From: Streptomyces celluloflavus
GTDB taxonomy: Bacteria; Actinomycetota; Actinomycetes; Streptomycetales; Streptomycetaceae
Assembly (NCBI GenBank): GCA_000720995.1
Contig: JOEL01000063.1
Location: 1-33,879, forward strand
Reading direction: 5' to 3'
Length of the DNA stretch: 33,879 nt
The number at the start of each line of letters is the position of its first letter. Within the stretch, counting starts at the first letter, position 1. The notes below the pieces were generated by a model that saw only the letters and a list, made by a program, of their open reading frames with translations, was not told the DNA's origin and did no database searches. The position numbers were made by a program, and so were the translations under genes. Of this stretch, positions 7,154-15,453 are shown piece after piece.

Positions 7154-8653
7154 TCACCGCTCGGTGGGGAACGGCCAGGAGTTGGGCCGGCAGGTCAGGC
7201 CCTTCGTCGTCAGGAACTTCGTCTGCTGCATCATCACGGGAGCGAGCGCGCCCTGCTTGGTGCAGCCCTCGTGGTTGTGTCCGAGCCGGTGGCCGACCTC
7301 GTGGTTGATCAGCATCTGGCGGTAGGCGAACAGCTCGTCGCGGCTGTAGGTCGTCGCGCCCTCCGCCCACCGGTACGCGTTGATCATGACGCGTTCGGTC
7401 GCCGCCGAATCGCAGGAGACGTTCTCCTCGGACGTGTCGAGACCCGATTTGGCACACCACACCGCGGTCGTCCCCGGGCTCGCCAGCGTGATCACGAAGT
7501 CGGCGTGGCCGGAGCCCACCCGCTGGAAGGTCCGGCGTCCGTCGTGTGCCCAGCTCCGGTCGTCGTTGAGGGTTTTGTGCACCGCGTCGGCGAACAGCTC
7601 GCCGTCCAGCGGCAGTCCGTCCTCGATGTCGACCCGATAGCGCAGCACCTGCCCGCGGCCGGGCGCCTTGGCGTCGCGGCCGACCGTCGTGAACGTGCCA
7701 CGGGCCGTCATCTTCTCGGCCAGCGGGAAGAGATGGGCCATCTTCTCGTCGTACGTGACGGGTGCGGCGTCCTTCGTCGGCCGGGCCTGCGACCGGCTGG
7801 CCTGGCCGTCGGTCCCGTCCACCCGGCCCTGCCCGCTGCTCGCCTGCGCCGCGCCGCCGTCCGCGTGCTGGTCGGCGACCTGTCCGGCGACGACCACCGC
7901 GAGCACCGTCGTCACGGCCGCGGCCGCCACACCGGTGAGCGTCCGGCCCTTGGTGCCCTTCCTGCCGCCGGTGTCCGCCCCGGCGAGCGGCTCCGCCCCG
8001 TCCGCCGCGTCCGCTGTATCCGTCACGGGCGGCCTGCCGCCCGGCGCGTCGCCGACCCGCCCGCCGTACGTATCCCCGCCGTCACCATCGCCGCCACGGT
8101 CGCGGTCCTCGGCGAACGCCTCCACGTACTCACGACGCGGCCCCGGCACCTGGCCGGACCCGGACAGCGGATTCCCGGCCACCTCGGCGCTCGGCGAACT
8201 CCCGCCCACCGAGGGCCCGTTGACCTGGCCCGTGAGCGTCCCGGCGCCTCCCGGGCCGGCGGCGGCTCCGAAGCCGTCCGCACCCACGGCACCCGGCATG
8301 CCCGGCGCACCGGGCCGGTCGCCGTACCCGCCGCCCGCCGGCTCGGGCATGCGCGGGCGGGGCACGGCCGGCACGCCGTGCGCCGGCGTCGCCGGGGGCG
8401 CGCCCCAGCCGCCGTCCGCCTCATGGCGTTCGGGCCGAAGGGCGCCGCCGCGGTGCGCGGTGCGCGGCGCGGGCACCGTCAGCCGCGGGCCGTCCGGCAT
8501 ACCGTCGCCCGCCGGGCCGCGCCGTCGGCGCCCGGACCCGGGTGCGGGTTCCCCACCGCCCGGCACGCCGTCACCGGGCCCGCCGGAAGGACCGGCCGTC
8601 CCGGGAGTCGGTGCTGCGCTCTCCGGCCGGCCTCGGCGGCTATGGCGTCCCAC
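7154..8653 (-). CDS. DUF3152 protein, membrane-anchored zincin-like
   Basis: 499-residue product starting with GTG. Residues 1-235 are a low-complexity Gly/Pro/Arg/Asp-rich cytoplasmic region. A single transmembrane helix (TLTGVAAAAVTTVLAVVVAG, about 238-257) follows. The C-terminal 180 residues are the extracytoplasmic DUF3152 domain, with INHEVGHRLGHNH near residue 450, an HExxH-like zinc-binding pattern in which the third His is in register with metzincin-type proteases. Cys at WCAKSG, SCDS, EGCTKQ and LTCRPN could pair. Metallopeptidase activity is inferred from the motif; the family is formally uncharacterised. The GTG lies eight bases past the hydrolase stop, with AGGAG inside the hydrolase end, so the two genes are coupled. 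In Mycobacterium the homologue (Rv3207c) neighbours TetR, DUF3107 and RhlE, as here. Confidence 0.9.
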   Translation of the reverse strand: MGRHSRRGRPESAAPTPGTAGPSGGPGDGVPGGGEPAPGSGRRRRGPAGDGMPDGPRLTVPAPRTAHRGGALRPERHEADGGWGAPPATPAHGVPAVPRPRMPEPAGGGYGDRPGAPGMPGAVGADGFGAAAGPGGAGTLTGQVNGPSVGGSSPSAEVAGNPLSGSGQVPGPRREYVEAFAEDRDRGGDGDGGDTYGGRVGDAPGGRPPVTDTADAADGAEPLAGADTGGRKGTKGRTLTGVAAAAVTTVLAVVVAGQVADQHADGGAAQASSGQGRVDGTDGQASRSQARPTKDAAPVTYDEKMAHLFPLAEKMTARGTFTTVGRDAKAPGRGQVLRYRVDIEDGLPLDGELFADAVHKTLNDDRSWAHDGRRTFQRVGSGHADFVITLASPGTTAVWCAKSGLDTSEENVSCDSAATERVMINAYRWAEGATTYSRDELFAYRQMLINHEVGHRLGHNHEGCTKQGALAPVMMQQTKFLTTKGLTCRPNSWPFPTER

Positions 8654-8661
8654 TGGGCCAA

Positions 8662-9651
8662 TCAGCTCCTGTCCGCGTCAGCGGATTCATCGTCGTCGAG
8701 CAGCTCGCGGAAGGCCCGCGCCACCGCCTCCGGATACTCCATCATCGCCACATGCCCCGCCTCCGGCAGCGTCAGCAGCCGCGAACCGCGGAACGCCGCG
8801 GCCGCCCGCCGTGCCATCCGGTAGGAGACCAGGCGGTCGCGTCCACCGTAGACGAGAAGGGTCGGCGCCAGCACCCGCTCCGCCTGACGCCACAGCCCGT
8901 GCTGCCCGCCGAGCGTGTACGCGTTCACCAGTCCGCGCGTGGAACGCTCGAAAGCCTCCCAGGCATAAGGGAGTTCACGCCGTTGCGCGTATTCGTCGAC
9001 GGCCGCGCCGAGCCCTTCGGGGGTGACCCGGCGGGGGTCGCCGTAGCAGAGCGCCAGCACCTCGCGGGCGCGCCGCTCGGGCGTCCAGTCCCGGGTCATC
9101 CGGCCGAAGAGCCGGGTGGCGCCCGGGACCGCGAGCAGCGCCGTCGGCAACGCCGACAGCTGCGGCGGCAGTTCGGGCAGCGCGGGCGAGATCAGCGTCA
9201 GGGTGCGGACGAGGTCCGGGCGCACCGCCGCCACCCGGGTCGCCGTGGCGCCGCCCATCGAGTTGCCGACCAGGTGCACCGGGCCGCGGCCGGCCGCGTC
9301 GAGGTGGCGGATGACGGCACGGGCCTGCGCGGAGAGGGAGTAGTTGCCGTCGTCCGGCGGCGGCGCGGTACCGAAGCCGGGCAGGTCGAGCGCCTCACCG
9401 GCCACCCGGTCGGCGAGCAGCGGCATCAGGGCGGACCAGTTCTGCGAGGAGCCGCCGAGGCCGTGGACGTAGAGCGCGGGCGCGCGGTCCGCCGCGGCGC
9501 CGTCCGGGGCGTCGGGGGTCCGCACGGTCAGCGTCAGGCCCGGCAGGGTCACGGTGCGCACCGTCTCCCCCGCACCCGCCCGGGGGCCGGGGCCGGCTGG
9601 CGGCACGGGGAGGGCGGCGGCCCGGGTGTCCGGCGACTCGGTCGAAGACAT
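8662..9651 (-). CDS. Alpha/beta hydrolase
   Basis: 329-residue cytoplasmic alpha/beta-fold hydrolase. Oxyanion-hole sequence VHGLGGSSQNW is near residue 62. Nucleophile elbow GNSMGG (Ser) is near 150. The acid is probably Asp in YGGRDRLVS, and the catalytic His is in PEAGHVAMMEYPE near the C-terminus, so the triad is complete. Substrate is unknown; esterase or C-C hydrolase activity is possible. The first 45 residues are Ala/Pro-rich and may be disordered. ATG at 9651 has no ribosome-binding site, but TAACAT ends eight bases upstream, suggesting a leaderless transcript. It is the first gene of a two-gene unit with DUF3152 and is divergent from the acidic small-protein gene. Confidence 0.9.
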   Translation of the reverse strand: MSSTESPDTRAAALPVPPAGPGPRAGAGETVRTVTLPGLTLTVRTPDAPDGAAADRAPALYVHGLGGSSQNWSALMPLLADRVAGEALDLPGFGTAPPPDDGNYSLSAQARAVIRHLDAAGRGPVHLVGNSMGGATATRVAAVRPDLVRTLTLISPALPELPPQLSALPTALLAVPGATRLFGRMTRDWTPERRAREVLALCYGDPRRVTPEGLGAAVDEYAQRRELPYAWEAFERSTRGLVNAYTLGGQHGLWRQAERVLAPTLLVYGGRDRLVSYRMARRAAAAFRGSRLLTLPEAGHVAMMEYPEAVARAFRELLDDDESADADRS

Positions 9652-9658
9652 GACATCG

Positions 9659-9688
9659 ATGTTACGAGATGATCACGCCGCCGATCAT
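9659..9688 (-). promoter_or_regulatory. Hydrolase promoter with inverted repeat over the -35 region
   Basis: A TAACAT box (minus strand, 9659-9664) sits 7 bases before the ATG. Immediately upstream, ATGATC and GATCAT form a perfect inverted repeat with an eight-base spacer (9669-9688) across the -35 position, where no TTG-type box is seen. This is a plausible operator; the TetR gene at 10215 is one candidate binder, without direct evidence. Confidence 0.4.
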
Positions 9689-9841
9689 GTGTTCGCCGTC
9701 ACACACCGTATCGCGCGGCCGCAGCCGTTCTCCTAGGCTCGTAGTCAAGGGCAGCCGCCCCGGCCCCCGCTTCCGGCCGGCCACCCGCCGGCCGGGCCGG
9801 AGTGCGAGAAGGCGCGTGAGCGCGCGAGAAAGGGAGCCACC

Positions 9842-10066
9842 ATGCCCGTCGACCCGAGCGACCCGGACACCTTCGGCGAGGACGACGCCAACGACGCGGC
9901 GGAGTTCGACGTGGAGGCCCCGGAAGCGGACGCCGCGGAACAGCACGCGGACCTCGCTCCGCATCGCGACGAGGCGCTGACCGGCACCGATCCGGACTCC
10001 GCGAACGAAGCGGACCGCGCGGAGCAGTCCCGCGTCGTGGAGCTCAACGAAGACGAATACCGATGA
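9842..10066 (+). CDS. Small acidic protein of unknown function
   Basis: 74 residues, very rich in Asp, Glu and Ala (MPVDPSDPDTFGEDDANDAA and on), with no hydrophobic segment; predicted to be soluble and probably disordered. The ATG follows a good ribosome-binding sequence (AAAGGGAG, six bases away). Codon use is normal for the window. It is transcribed divergently from the hydrolase and lies 148 bases ahead of the TetR gene on the same strand. I do not recognise a domain; similar short acidic proteins are common as hypotheticals in Streptomyces. Confidence 0.75.
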   Translation: MPVDPSDPDTFGEDDANDAAEFDVEAPEADAAEQHADLAPHRDEALTGTDPDSANEADRAEQSRVVELNEDEYR

Positions 10067-10214
10067 CCTGGCCCGTTATGTCGGCTTCCCACAGCGATCC
10101 CGGGGAGATTTTCTCGCCTGGGACCACGCACAGCCGGGTTACCCAAAAGTACGATGGCGGGCGCGGCGCCCCGTCTTGCGGACGCCGCGTACGGAACCAC
10201 TTCTGGGAGGCAGC

Positions 10215-10856
10215 GTGAGCGCCATCGAGCAGACCGAGGCGGCACGCCCACGAGGCACACGTCTGCCACGCCGAGCCCGGCGCAACCAGCTTCTGGGCGC
10301 CGCCCAGGAAGTATTCGTCGCGCAGGGTTACCACGCGGCCGCGATGGACGACATCGCCGAGCGGGCGGGCGTCAGCAAGCCGGTGCTCTACCAGCACTTC
10401 CCGGGCAAGCTGGAGCTCTACCTCGCGCTGCTGGACCAGCACTGCGAGTCCCTGCTGCACTCGGTGCGCACCGCGCTGGCGTCGACGACCGAGAACAAGC
10501 TGCGGGTCGCGGCGACGATGGACGCCTACTTCGCGTACGTCGAGGACCCGGGCGGCGCCTTCCGGCTGGTCTTCGAGTCGGATCTCACCAACGAGCCGGC
10601 CGTCCGCGAGCGGGTGGACAAGGTCTCGCTGGAGTGCGCCGAGGCGATCAGCGCGGTGATCGCCGAGGACACCGGCCTGTCCCGGGACGAGTCGATGCTG
10701 CTGGCCGTGGGGCTGGGCGGGGTCTCCCAGGTCGTCGCGCGCTACTGGCTCTCCTCGGAGAGCGAGGTACCCCGCGAGACCGCGGTGCAGCTGCTGACCT
10801 CACTCGCCTGGAAGGGCATCGCCGGTTTCCCGCTGCACGGCACCGACGCCCACTGA
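10215..10856 (+). CDS. TetR-family transcriptional regulator
   Basis: 213-residue DNA-binding regulator. The N-terminal TetR helix-turn-helix domain spans roughly residues 25-72, with AAQEVFVAQGYHAAAMDDIA and AGVSKPVLYQHFPGKLELY as recognition-helix hallmarks. The C-terminal ligand-binding/dimer domain (about 80-205) has no feature that names a ligand. GTG at 10215 is chosen because GGGAGG lies four bases upstream; the in-frame ATG 39 bases earlier has no such site. A possible -10 box TACGAT lies at 10150. In Mycobacterium a TetR gene (Rv3208) occupies the same place between DUF3152 and DUF3107, so this is probably a conserved actinobacterial regulator rather than one dedicated to a nearby transporter. 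Confidence 0.92.
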   Translation: MSAIEQTEAARPRGTRLPRRARRNQLLGAAQEVFVAQGYHAAAMDDIAERAGVSKPVLYQHFPGKLELYLALLDQHCESLLHSVRTALASTTENKLRVAATMDAYFAYVEDPGGAFRLVFESDLTNEPAVRERVDKVSLECAEAISAVIAEDTGLSRDESMLLAVGLGGVSQVVARYWLSSESEVPRETAVQLLTSLAWKGIAGFPLHGTDAH

Positions 10857-11023
10857 CCCGCCCCGGACGGGACGCCGACGGCGGCGCCGGAGGCACCCCA
10901 CGCGGTGTGTGTTCGCTGCCGGCGTTCCCCGCGGCGTCCTGTCCGTCCCCGTACCGGGCTAATGTGTGCTGCGTACGGCGCGGATGGCCGCGCACCCAAC
11001 TGACCGTCGGAGGGACATAAGCC

Positions 11024-11251
11024 GTGGAGGTCAAGATCGGCGTGCAGCACGCGCCCCGCGAGATCGTTCTGGAGAGCGCGCAGTCTGCTGAAGAGGTCGA
11101 GCGCGCGGTGGCTGACGCACTCGGCGGCAAGTCGCAGCTGCTGAGCCTGGTGGACGACCACGGTCGCAAGGTTCTGGTCCCGGCGGACCGGCTGGCCTAC
11201 GTGGAGATCGGCGAGCAGGCCGTCCGCAAGGTCGGATTCGGCGCGCTCTGA
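11024..11251 (+). CDS. DUF3107 protein (TB9.4-like)
   Basis: 75-residue soluble protein starting MEVKIGVQHAPREIVLESAQ, the conserved beginning of DUF3107, and ending VPADRLAYVEIG followed by ten residues. Length matches the family; the mycobacterial homologue is Rv3208A (TB9.4). Function is unknown. It starts with GTG after GGAGGG nine bases upstream. A TAATGT box at 10960 may be its -10 element, giving a short leader. A strong terminator follows the stop codon, so it is probably a single-gene unit. Small, abundant and conserved in actinobacteria. Confidence 0.92.
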   Translation: MEVKIGVQHAPREIVLESAQSAEEVERAVADALGGKSQLLSLVDDHGRKVLVPADRLAYVEIGEQAVRKVGFGAL

Positions 11252-11301
11252 GCGGGTGAGCAGGGGGCGCCGCACAGGGCGCCCGCGACAGCACGACACG
11301 G

Positions 11302-11338
11302 ACGGCGGTCCGGAGAGAAGCTCTCTCCGGACCGCCGT
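11302..11338 (+). terminator. Terminator after DUF3107
   Basis: Perfect 17-bp stem, ACGGCGGTCCGGAGAGA with its complement, closed by a three-base loop, 50 bases past the stop codon. Only two Ts follow, as usual in Streptomyces. Confidence 0.88.
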
Positions 11339-11497
11339 TCGCATGCGTCGGGGCAGTCGCTGACGTCCGTGAAGTCGCGGCCGCGCCCGGCCCGCAGGCC
11401 ATCCATGGTGAAAGGGTTGCTGACGGTGCCCCCTGGGTACGACCGCCTACGACCGGCTCGCTCGTCCGGCCGGCCTTGTGACGCGGGAGGGAACACC

Positions 11498-11767
11498 ATG
11501 ATCTGGGAAGCGCTCGGCGCCGTGATCGTCGGATTCGTCATCGCCCTGGCCGCCGTGCACTGGCTCGCCGACCGCTTCCCCGTGCGCACCCTGACGCTGG
11601 CCACCGGCCCGGTCGCCGCGCTCTTCGGGGCGCTGGTGACCCGTTCGATCCTGGGTCCCGCCCACAGCGTCCAGGTGCTGTTCGCCGCCCTGGCCATGGG
11701 CGTGGCACTGCTGTCGGTGCTGATCCGCCCGCCGCACAGCCGGCTGCGCCGGTCCGCGACGGCCTGA
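11498..11767 (+). CDS. Small integral membrane protein
   Basis: 89 residues with three hydrophobic segments: IWEALGAVIVGFVIALAAVH (about 2-21), LATGPVAALFGALVT (about 34-48) and VQVLFAALAMGVALLSVLI (about 58-76). It ends in a basic tail (RPPHSRLRRS), which would be cytoplasmic. ATG is preceded by GGGAGGG at good spacing. No domain recognised. It lies between DUF3107 and the convergent ferritin-like gene, in the slot that in Mycobacterium holds the unrelated-looking Rv3209. Confidence 0.82.
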   Translation: MIWEALGAVIVGFVIALAAVHWLADRFPVRTLTLATGPVAALFGALVTRSILGPAHSVQVLFAALAMGVALLSVLIRPPHSRLRRSATA

Positions 11768-11875
11768 CGCGCGTCCGGACCGGCCGTACGGGACACCGGT
11801 CCGGCCGGACACCGGAGCGGGCGGGGCAGTGACCCCGGGCCGCCGGACGGCCGGCGGCCCGCCGCTCCCGGGTCG

Positions 11876-12613
11876 TTACGCCGCCAGCCCCAGCGCCGCC
11901 ATCCGCTTGGTGTGCGCCTCGGTGATACGCGAGAACATCCGCCCGACCTCGGCCAGATCGAAACCGTCGGCCACCCCGCCGACCAGCATCGTGGAGAGCG
12001 CGTCGCGGTCCGCGACCACCCGCTGCGCCTGCGAGAGCGCCTCGCCCATGAGCCGGCGCGCCCACAGCGCGAGCCGCCCGCCGACCCGCGGCTCGGCGTC
12101 GATCGCCGCGCGGACCTTCTCCACGGCGAAGGTGGCGTGCCCGGTGTCGTCCAGCACCGTCAGCACCAGACCGCGGGTGTCGGAGTCCAGCCGGGCCGCG
12201 ACCTCGCGGTAGAAGTCACTGGCGATCGAGTCGCCGACATACGCCTTGACCAGGCCCTCCAGCCAGTCCGACGGCGCGGTCTGGCGGTGGAACTCGTCCA
12301 GCGCGGCGGCGAACGGCTCCATCGCCTCGTTCGGCTCCGCCTCGATCTGCGCGAGCCGGTCCCGCAGCCGCTCGAAGTGGTGGAATTCGGCCGAGGCCAT
12401 CTTGGCCAGTTCGGCCTTGTCGTCCATGGTCGGCGCGAGCTTGGCGTCCTCGGCCAGGCGCTCGAAGGCGGACAGCTCGCCGTACGCGAGTGCGCCGAGC
12501 AGATCGATCACGGCGGCCCGGTACTGCGGATCGGCGGATGCCCGCTCCCAGTCCTGGGCGGCGATCCCGGTGTGTTCTTGCACGTCAGCAGCGGCGTTGT
12601 CAGGCGTCTCCAT
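11876..12613 (-). CDS. Ferritin-like fold protein (MiaE-like family)
   Basis: 245-residue helical protein of the ferritin-like superfamily, related to a MiaE-type family common in actinobacteria. Candidate metal ligands are Glu in YGELSAFERLAED, the ExxH motif in SAEFHHFERLRDR, and Glu/His in DFYREV and TGHATFAVEKV, spaced as expected for a four-helix diiron bundle. Activity is not established. The mycobacterial homologue lies next to RhlE (Rv3210c/Rv3211), the same divergent arrangement as here. The ATG has no ribosome-binding site but TATTGT ends eight bases upstream, so a leaderless transcript is likely. It is convergent with the small membrane-protein gene. Confidence 0.88.
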   Translation of the reverse strand: METPDNAAADVQEHTGIAAQDWERASADPQYRAAVIDLLGALAYGELSAFERLAEDAKLAPTMDDKAELAKMASAEFHHFERLRDRLAQIEAEPNEAMEPFAAALDEFHRQTAPSDWLEGLVKAYVGDSIASDFYREVAARLDSDTRGLVLTVLDDTGHATFAVEKVRAAIDAEPRVGGRLALWARRLMGEALSQAQRVVADRDALSTMLVGGVADGFDLAEVGRMFSRITEAHTKRMAALGLAA

Positions 12614-12620
12614 GACCGGC

Positions 12621-12626
12621 ACAATA
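12621..12626 (-). promoter_or_regulatory. -10 box of the ferritin-like gene
   Basis: TATTGT on the minus strand, separated by seven bases from the ATG, which is the leaderless geometry. The -35 region is only GC-rich. Confidence 0.45.
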
Positions 12627-12797
12627 GCCCGCCCGGCGGCCGGGGGAAGGCCGCGGCCACCGCCCCCGCCGCACCTGCGCGAACGGCTCCCGGCCGCCGC
12701 GCTCCGGCGGTGCAGCGCGCCGCGGCGGATCCCCGCCCCGCCTTCCGCCCGTCCCGCTCGCTCATACAAGCCTTCGGGTGCCGCGGCGCATCCGGGG

Positions 12798-12803
12798 TAC
12801 AGT
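12798..12803 (+). promoter_or_regulatory. Possible -10 box of the RNA helicase gene
   Basis: TACAGT fits TAnnnT and is the best -10 candidate in the 228-base gap between the divergent genes; no good -35 box is seen. If used, transcription would start near 12810. That leaves a leader of about 30 bases (ATG at 12842) or about 270 bases (start near the helicase core at 13079). Confidence 0.4.
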
Positions 12804-12841
12804 GGTATGGGCCTGCCGAGTATCGGTGGGTCGTTCCATGA

Positions 12842-15358
12842 ATGCGGATGCCCGGTCGGTGGCCCGATCGGCTCCTCAAACCGACCGCCCTCCCCCGCGG
12901 CGCGTACGAGACGTACGCACAGCAGGAGGGACACCGCTCGCGGCAGGAGTGCCTGAGCGATGGCAGTGGTCCCGCGCCATCCGGCCCGTATCGGTCCGGT
13001 TCCTGTACGAACCCGTACGACGGTGCGGTACGACCCCCTTCGCCGCCTCATGCCGCGTCTCACAGAAGAGGCAAGATTCTGTCTACGTTCCGAGAGCTCG
13101 GGATTTTCCCCGAGACCGCCGAGGCCCTTGAGGCCGTCGGCATCACGTCCCCCTTTCCCATCCAGGAGATGACCCTCCCCGTCGCGCTCTCCGGCAGCGA
13201 CGTCATCGGCCAGGCCAAGACCGGCACCGGCAAGACCCTGGGCTTCGGCCTGCCGCTCCTTGAGCGCGTCACGGTCCCCGCGGACGTCGAGGCGGGCCGC
13301 GCGAAGCCCGCGCAGCTGACCGAGGCGCCGCAGGCCCTCGTGGTCGTGCCGACCCGCGAGCTGTGCCAGCAGGTCACCAACGACCTGCTCACCGCGGGCA
13401 AGGTCCGCAACGTCCGGGTGCTCGCCATCTACGGCGGCCGCGCGTACGAGCCGCAGGTCGAGGCGCTCAAGAAGGGCGTCGACGTCGTCGTCGGCACCCC
13501 CGGCCGGCTGCTGGACCTGGCAGGCCAGAAGAAGCTCAACCTCTCCGAGGTCAAGAGCCTGGTCCTGGACGAGGCCGACGAGATGCTCGACCTGGGCTTC
13601 CTGCCCGACGTCGAGCGGATCATCCAGCTGCTGCCCGCCAAGCGGCAGACGATGCTGTTCTCCGCGACCATGCCCGGCCAGGTCATCTCGCTGGCCCGCC
13701 GCTACATGTCGCAGCCCACGCACATCCGCGCCGCCGCGCCGGACGACGTCGGCCAGACCGTCGCCAACACCACCCAGCACATCTTCCGCGCGCACTCCAT
13801 GGACAAGCCGGAGCTGGTCGCCCGCGTCCTCCAGGCCGAGGGCCGCGGTCTGGCGATGGTCTTCTGCCGGACGAAGCGGACCGCCGCCGACATCGCCGAC
13901 CAGCTCGCCCAGCGCGGGTTCGCGTCCGGCGCGGTCCACGGTGACCTCGGCCAGGGCGCCCGCGAGCAGGCGCTGCGCGCCTTCCGCAACGGCAAGGTCG
14001 ACGTGCTGGTGTGCACCGATGTCGCCGCCCGCGGTATCGATGTCGAGGGCGTGACGCACGTCATCAACTACCAGTCGCCCGAGGACGAGAAGACCTACCT
14101 GCACCGCATCGGCCGGACGGGCCGCGCGGGCGCCAAGGGCACCGCGGTCACGCTCGTCGACTGGGACGACATCCCGCGCTGGAAGCTGATCAACAAGGCG
14201 CTGGACCTGCCGTTCGACGAGCCGGAGGAGACGTACTCCACCTCCCCGCACCTCTACGAGCTGCTCAACATCCCGGCGGGCACCAAGGGCATACTGCCGC
14301 GTGCCGAGCGCACCCGGGCCGGACTGGCCGCCGAAGAGGTCGAGGACCTCGGCGAGACCGGCGGCCGGGGACGCGGTCCGCGCAAGACCGCGGCCGCCGT
14401 GGTGGCGGAGCGCCCCGAGCGCACCCGTACGCCGCGCCAGCGCCGGCGCACCCGTGGCGGTACGTCGCTGGCGGATGCCGGGGCGACGGCCACCGACGCG
14501 AAGACCGCCGAGCCGAAGGCCTCCGGTTCGCTGGACACCGCTGAGGGCACCGAAGGACCGCGCCAGCCGCGGCGCCGTCGGCGTACCCGTGGCGCGGCCC
14601 AGGGTGGTGCGGCCCCGGCCGCGGCGCCCGAGGCCGTGGAGGTTGTGGAGACGGTGACCGACGCGGCTGCGGTCGCGGTCGCGCCGGCCGCCGAAGACGC
14701 GGCGGCACCCGCTGCCAAGCCGCGCCGGCGCCGTACCCGTACCGCCCGCCCCGAGGCTGTCGCCGAGGCCGCCGCCGACGCGGTCGGCACGGTCGAGGGC
14801 ACCGCCGTCGCGGCCGAGGCCGCGGCCGTCACGGAGCCGGCCGAGGCGCCCGCGAAGCCGCGTCGGCGCACCCGGAGCACGGCGAAGGCCACCGCGGAGA
14901 GCGCGGCGGCGGAGGCCGTCGAGGCCGCCGTACCGGCCGACGAGGCGCCCGCCAAGCCGAAGCGCACCCGCAAGACCGCCGCCGCCAAGGCCGCCGCGGA
15001 GACCGCGGTGGACACCGCCGAGGGCACCGAGGCGGCTGCCGCCGAGGCCCCCGTCAAGCCGAAGCGGACCCGCAAGACCGCGGCTGCCAAGGCCGCTGTG
15101 GAGGCCGTGGAGACGGCCGAGGGCACCGAGGCGGCTCCGGCCAAGCCGAAGCGCACCCGCAAGGCCGCCGCGAAGCCGGTGGCGGACGCGACCGCCGCCG
15201 AGGACGCCCCGGTCAAGCCCAAGCGGACCCGTAAGGCCGCCGCCGCCAAGCCGGCCGCGGCGGAGGTGGAGGCCCCGGAGGCCGCCGCCGAGGCCAAGCC
15301 GGTCCGGCGCCGCAGCCGCGCCAAGGCCGCCGCGCCCGAGGCGACGCCCGAGAGCTGA
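12842..15358 (+). CDS. DEAD-box ATP-dependent RNA helicase (RhlE-like) with basic tail
   Basis: Cytoplasmic RNA-unwinding ATPase. With the longest start it is 838 residues. Motifs: Q motif region TFRELGIFPETAEALEAVGI ... FPIQ, motif I AKTGTGKT (125-132), PTRELCQQ, TPGRLLDL, DEAD (243-246), SAT (274-276), ARGIDVEGV and HRIGRTGR (421-428); all are intact. From about residue 500 a low-complexity Ala/Lys/Arg tail follows, with QRRRTRG, RRRRTRT and four KPKRTRK blocks, likely to bind RNA. The start is uncertain. The only ATG codons (12842, 12848) lack a ribosome-binding site and add about 79 atypical residues. A CTG at 13079, seven bases after AGAGG, begins right at the conserved core. Between them there is no ATG, GTG or TTG in frame. 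Mycobacterial RhlE sits at the same locus. Confidence 0.9.
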   Translation: MRMPGRWPDRLLKPTALPRGAYETYAQQEGHRSRQECLSDGSGPAPSGPYRSGSCTNPYDGAVRPPSPPHAASHRRGKILSTFRELGIFPETAEALEAVGITSPFPIQEMTLPVALSGSDVIGQAKTGTGKTLGFGLPLLERVTVPADVEAGRAKPAQLTEAPQALVVVPTRELCQQVTNDLLTAGKVRNVRVLAIYGGRAYEPQVEALKKGVDVVVGTPGRLLDLAGQKKLNLSEVKSLVLDEADEMLDLGFLPDVERIIQLLPAKRQTMLFSATMPGQVISLARRYMSQPTHIRAAAPDDVGQTVANTTQHIFRAHSMDKPELVARVLQAEGRGLAMVFCRTKRTAADIADQLAQRGFASGAVHGDLGQGAREQALRAFRNGKVDVLVCTDVAARGIDVEGVTHVINYQSPEDEKTYLHRIGRTGRAGAKGTAVTLVDWDDIPRWKLINKALDLPFDEPEETYSTSPHLYELLNIPAGTKGILPRAERTRAGLAAEEVEDLGETGGRGRGPRKTAAAVVAERPERTRTPRQRRRTRGGTSLADAGATATDAKTAEPKASGSLDTAEGTEGPRQPRRRRRTRGAAQGGAAPAAAPEAVEVVETVTDAAAVAVAPAAEDAAAPAAKPRRRRTRTARPEAVAEAAADAVGTVEGTAVAAEAAAVTEPAEAPAKPRRRTRSTAKATAESAAAEAVEAAVPADEAPAKPKRTRKTAAAKAAAETAVDTAEGTEAAAAEAPVKPKRTRKTAAAKAAVEAVETAEGTEAAPAKPKRTRKAAAKPVADATAAEDAPVKPKRTRKAAAAKPAAAEVEAPEAAAEAKPVRRRSRAKAAAPEATPES
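14954..15240 (+). repeat. Repeats encoding KPKRTRK blocks in the helicase tail
   Basis: Four copies of a sequence encoding KPKRTRK begin at 14954, 15056, 15143 and 15214, separated by Ala/Glu-rich spacers (two share DTAEGTEAA or ETAEGTEAA). Spacing shrinks from 102 to 71 bases, always in whole codons, so this is a decayed in-frame tandem array in the style of histone H1-like tails. Confidence 0.85.
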
Positions 15359-15374
15359 CCCCTGGTGGTTCGCC

Positions 15375-15411
15375 ACGGCCCGGCCCCCGCATCGCGCGGG
15401 GGCCGGGCCGT
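15375..15411 (+). terminator. Terminator after the RNA helicase
   Basis: Perfect 16-bp GC-rich stem (ACGGCCCGGCCCCCGC and its complement) around a five-base loop, starting 16 bases past the stop codon. Confidence 0.88.
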
Positions 15412-15453
15412 TCGCCGTGGGGGCGGGCCGATCATGGCGGCGACCAGCACCGA

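Noticed and set aside
10078-10217. 46-codon frame ending at the TetR start (overlapping GTGA)
   Set aside because: No ribosome-binding site, mixed third positions and no recognisable sequence; the overlap with the TetR start is probably chance.
11876-15376. A 1166-residue minus-strand frame joining the ferritin-like gene with sequence antisense to the helicase
   Set aside because: Only the 245-residue ferritin-like part has a domain and a proper start; the rest is antisense to an intact DEAD-box gene.
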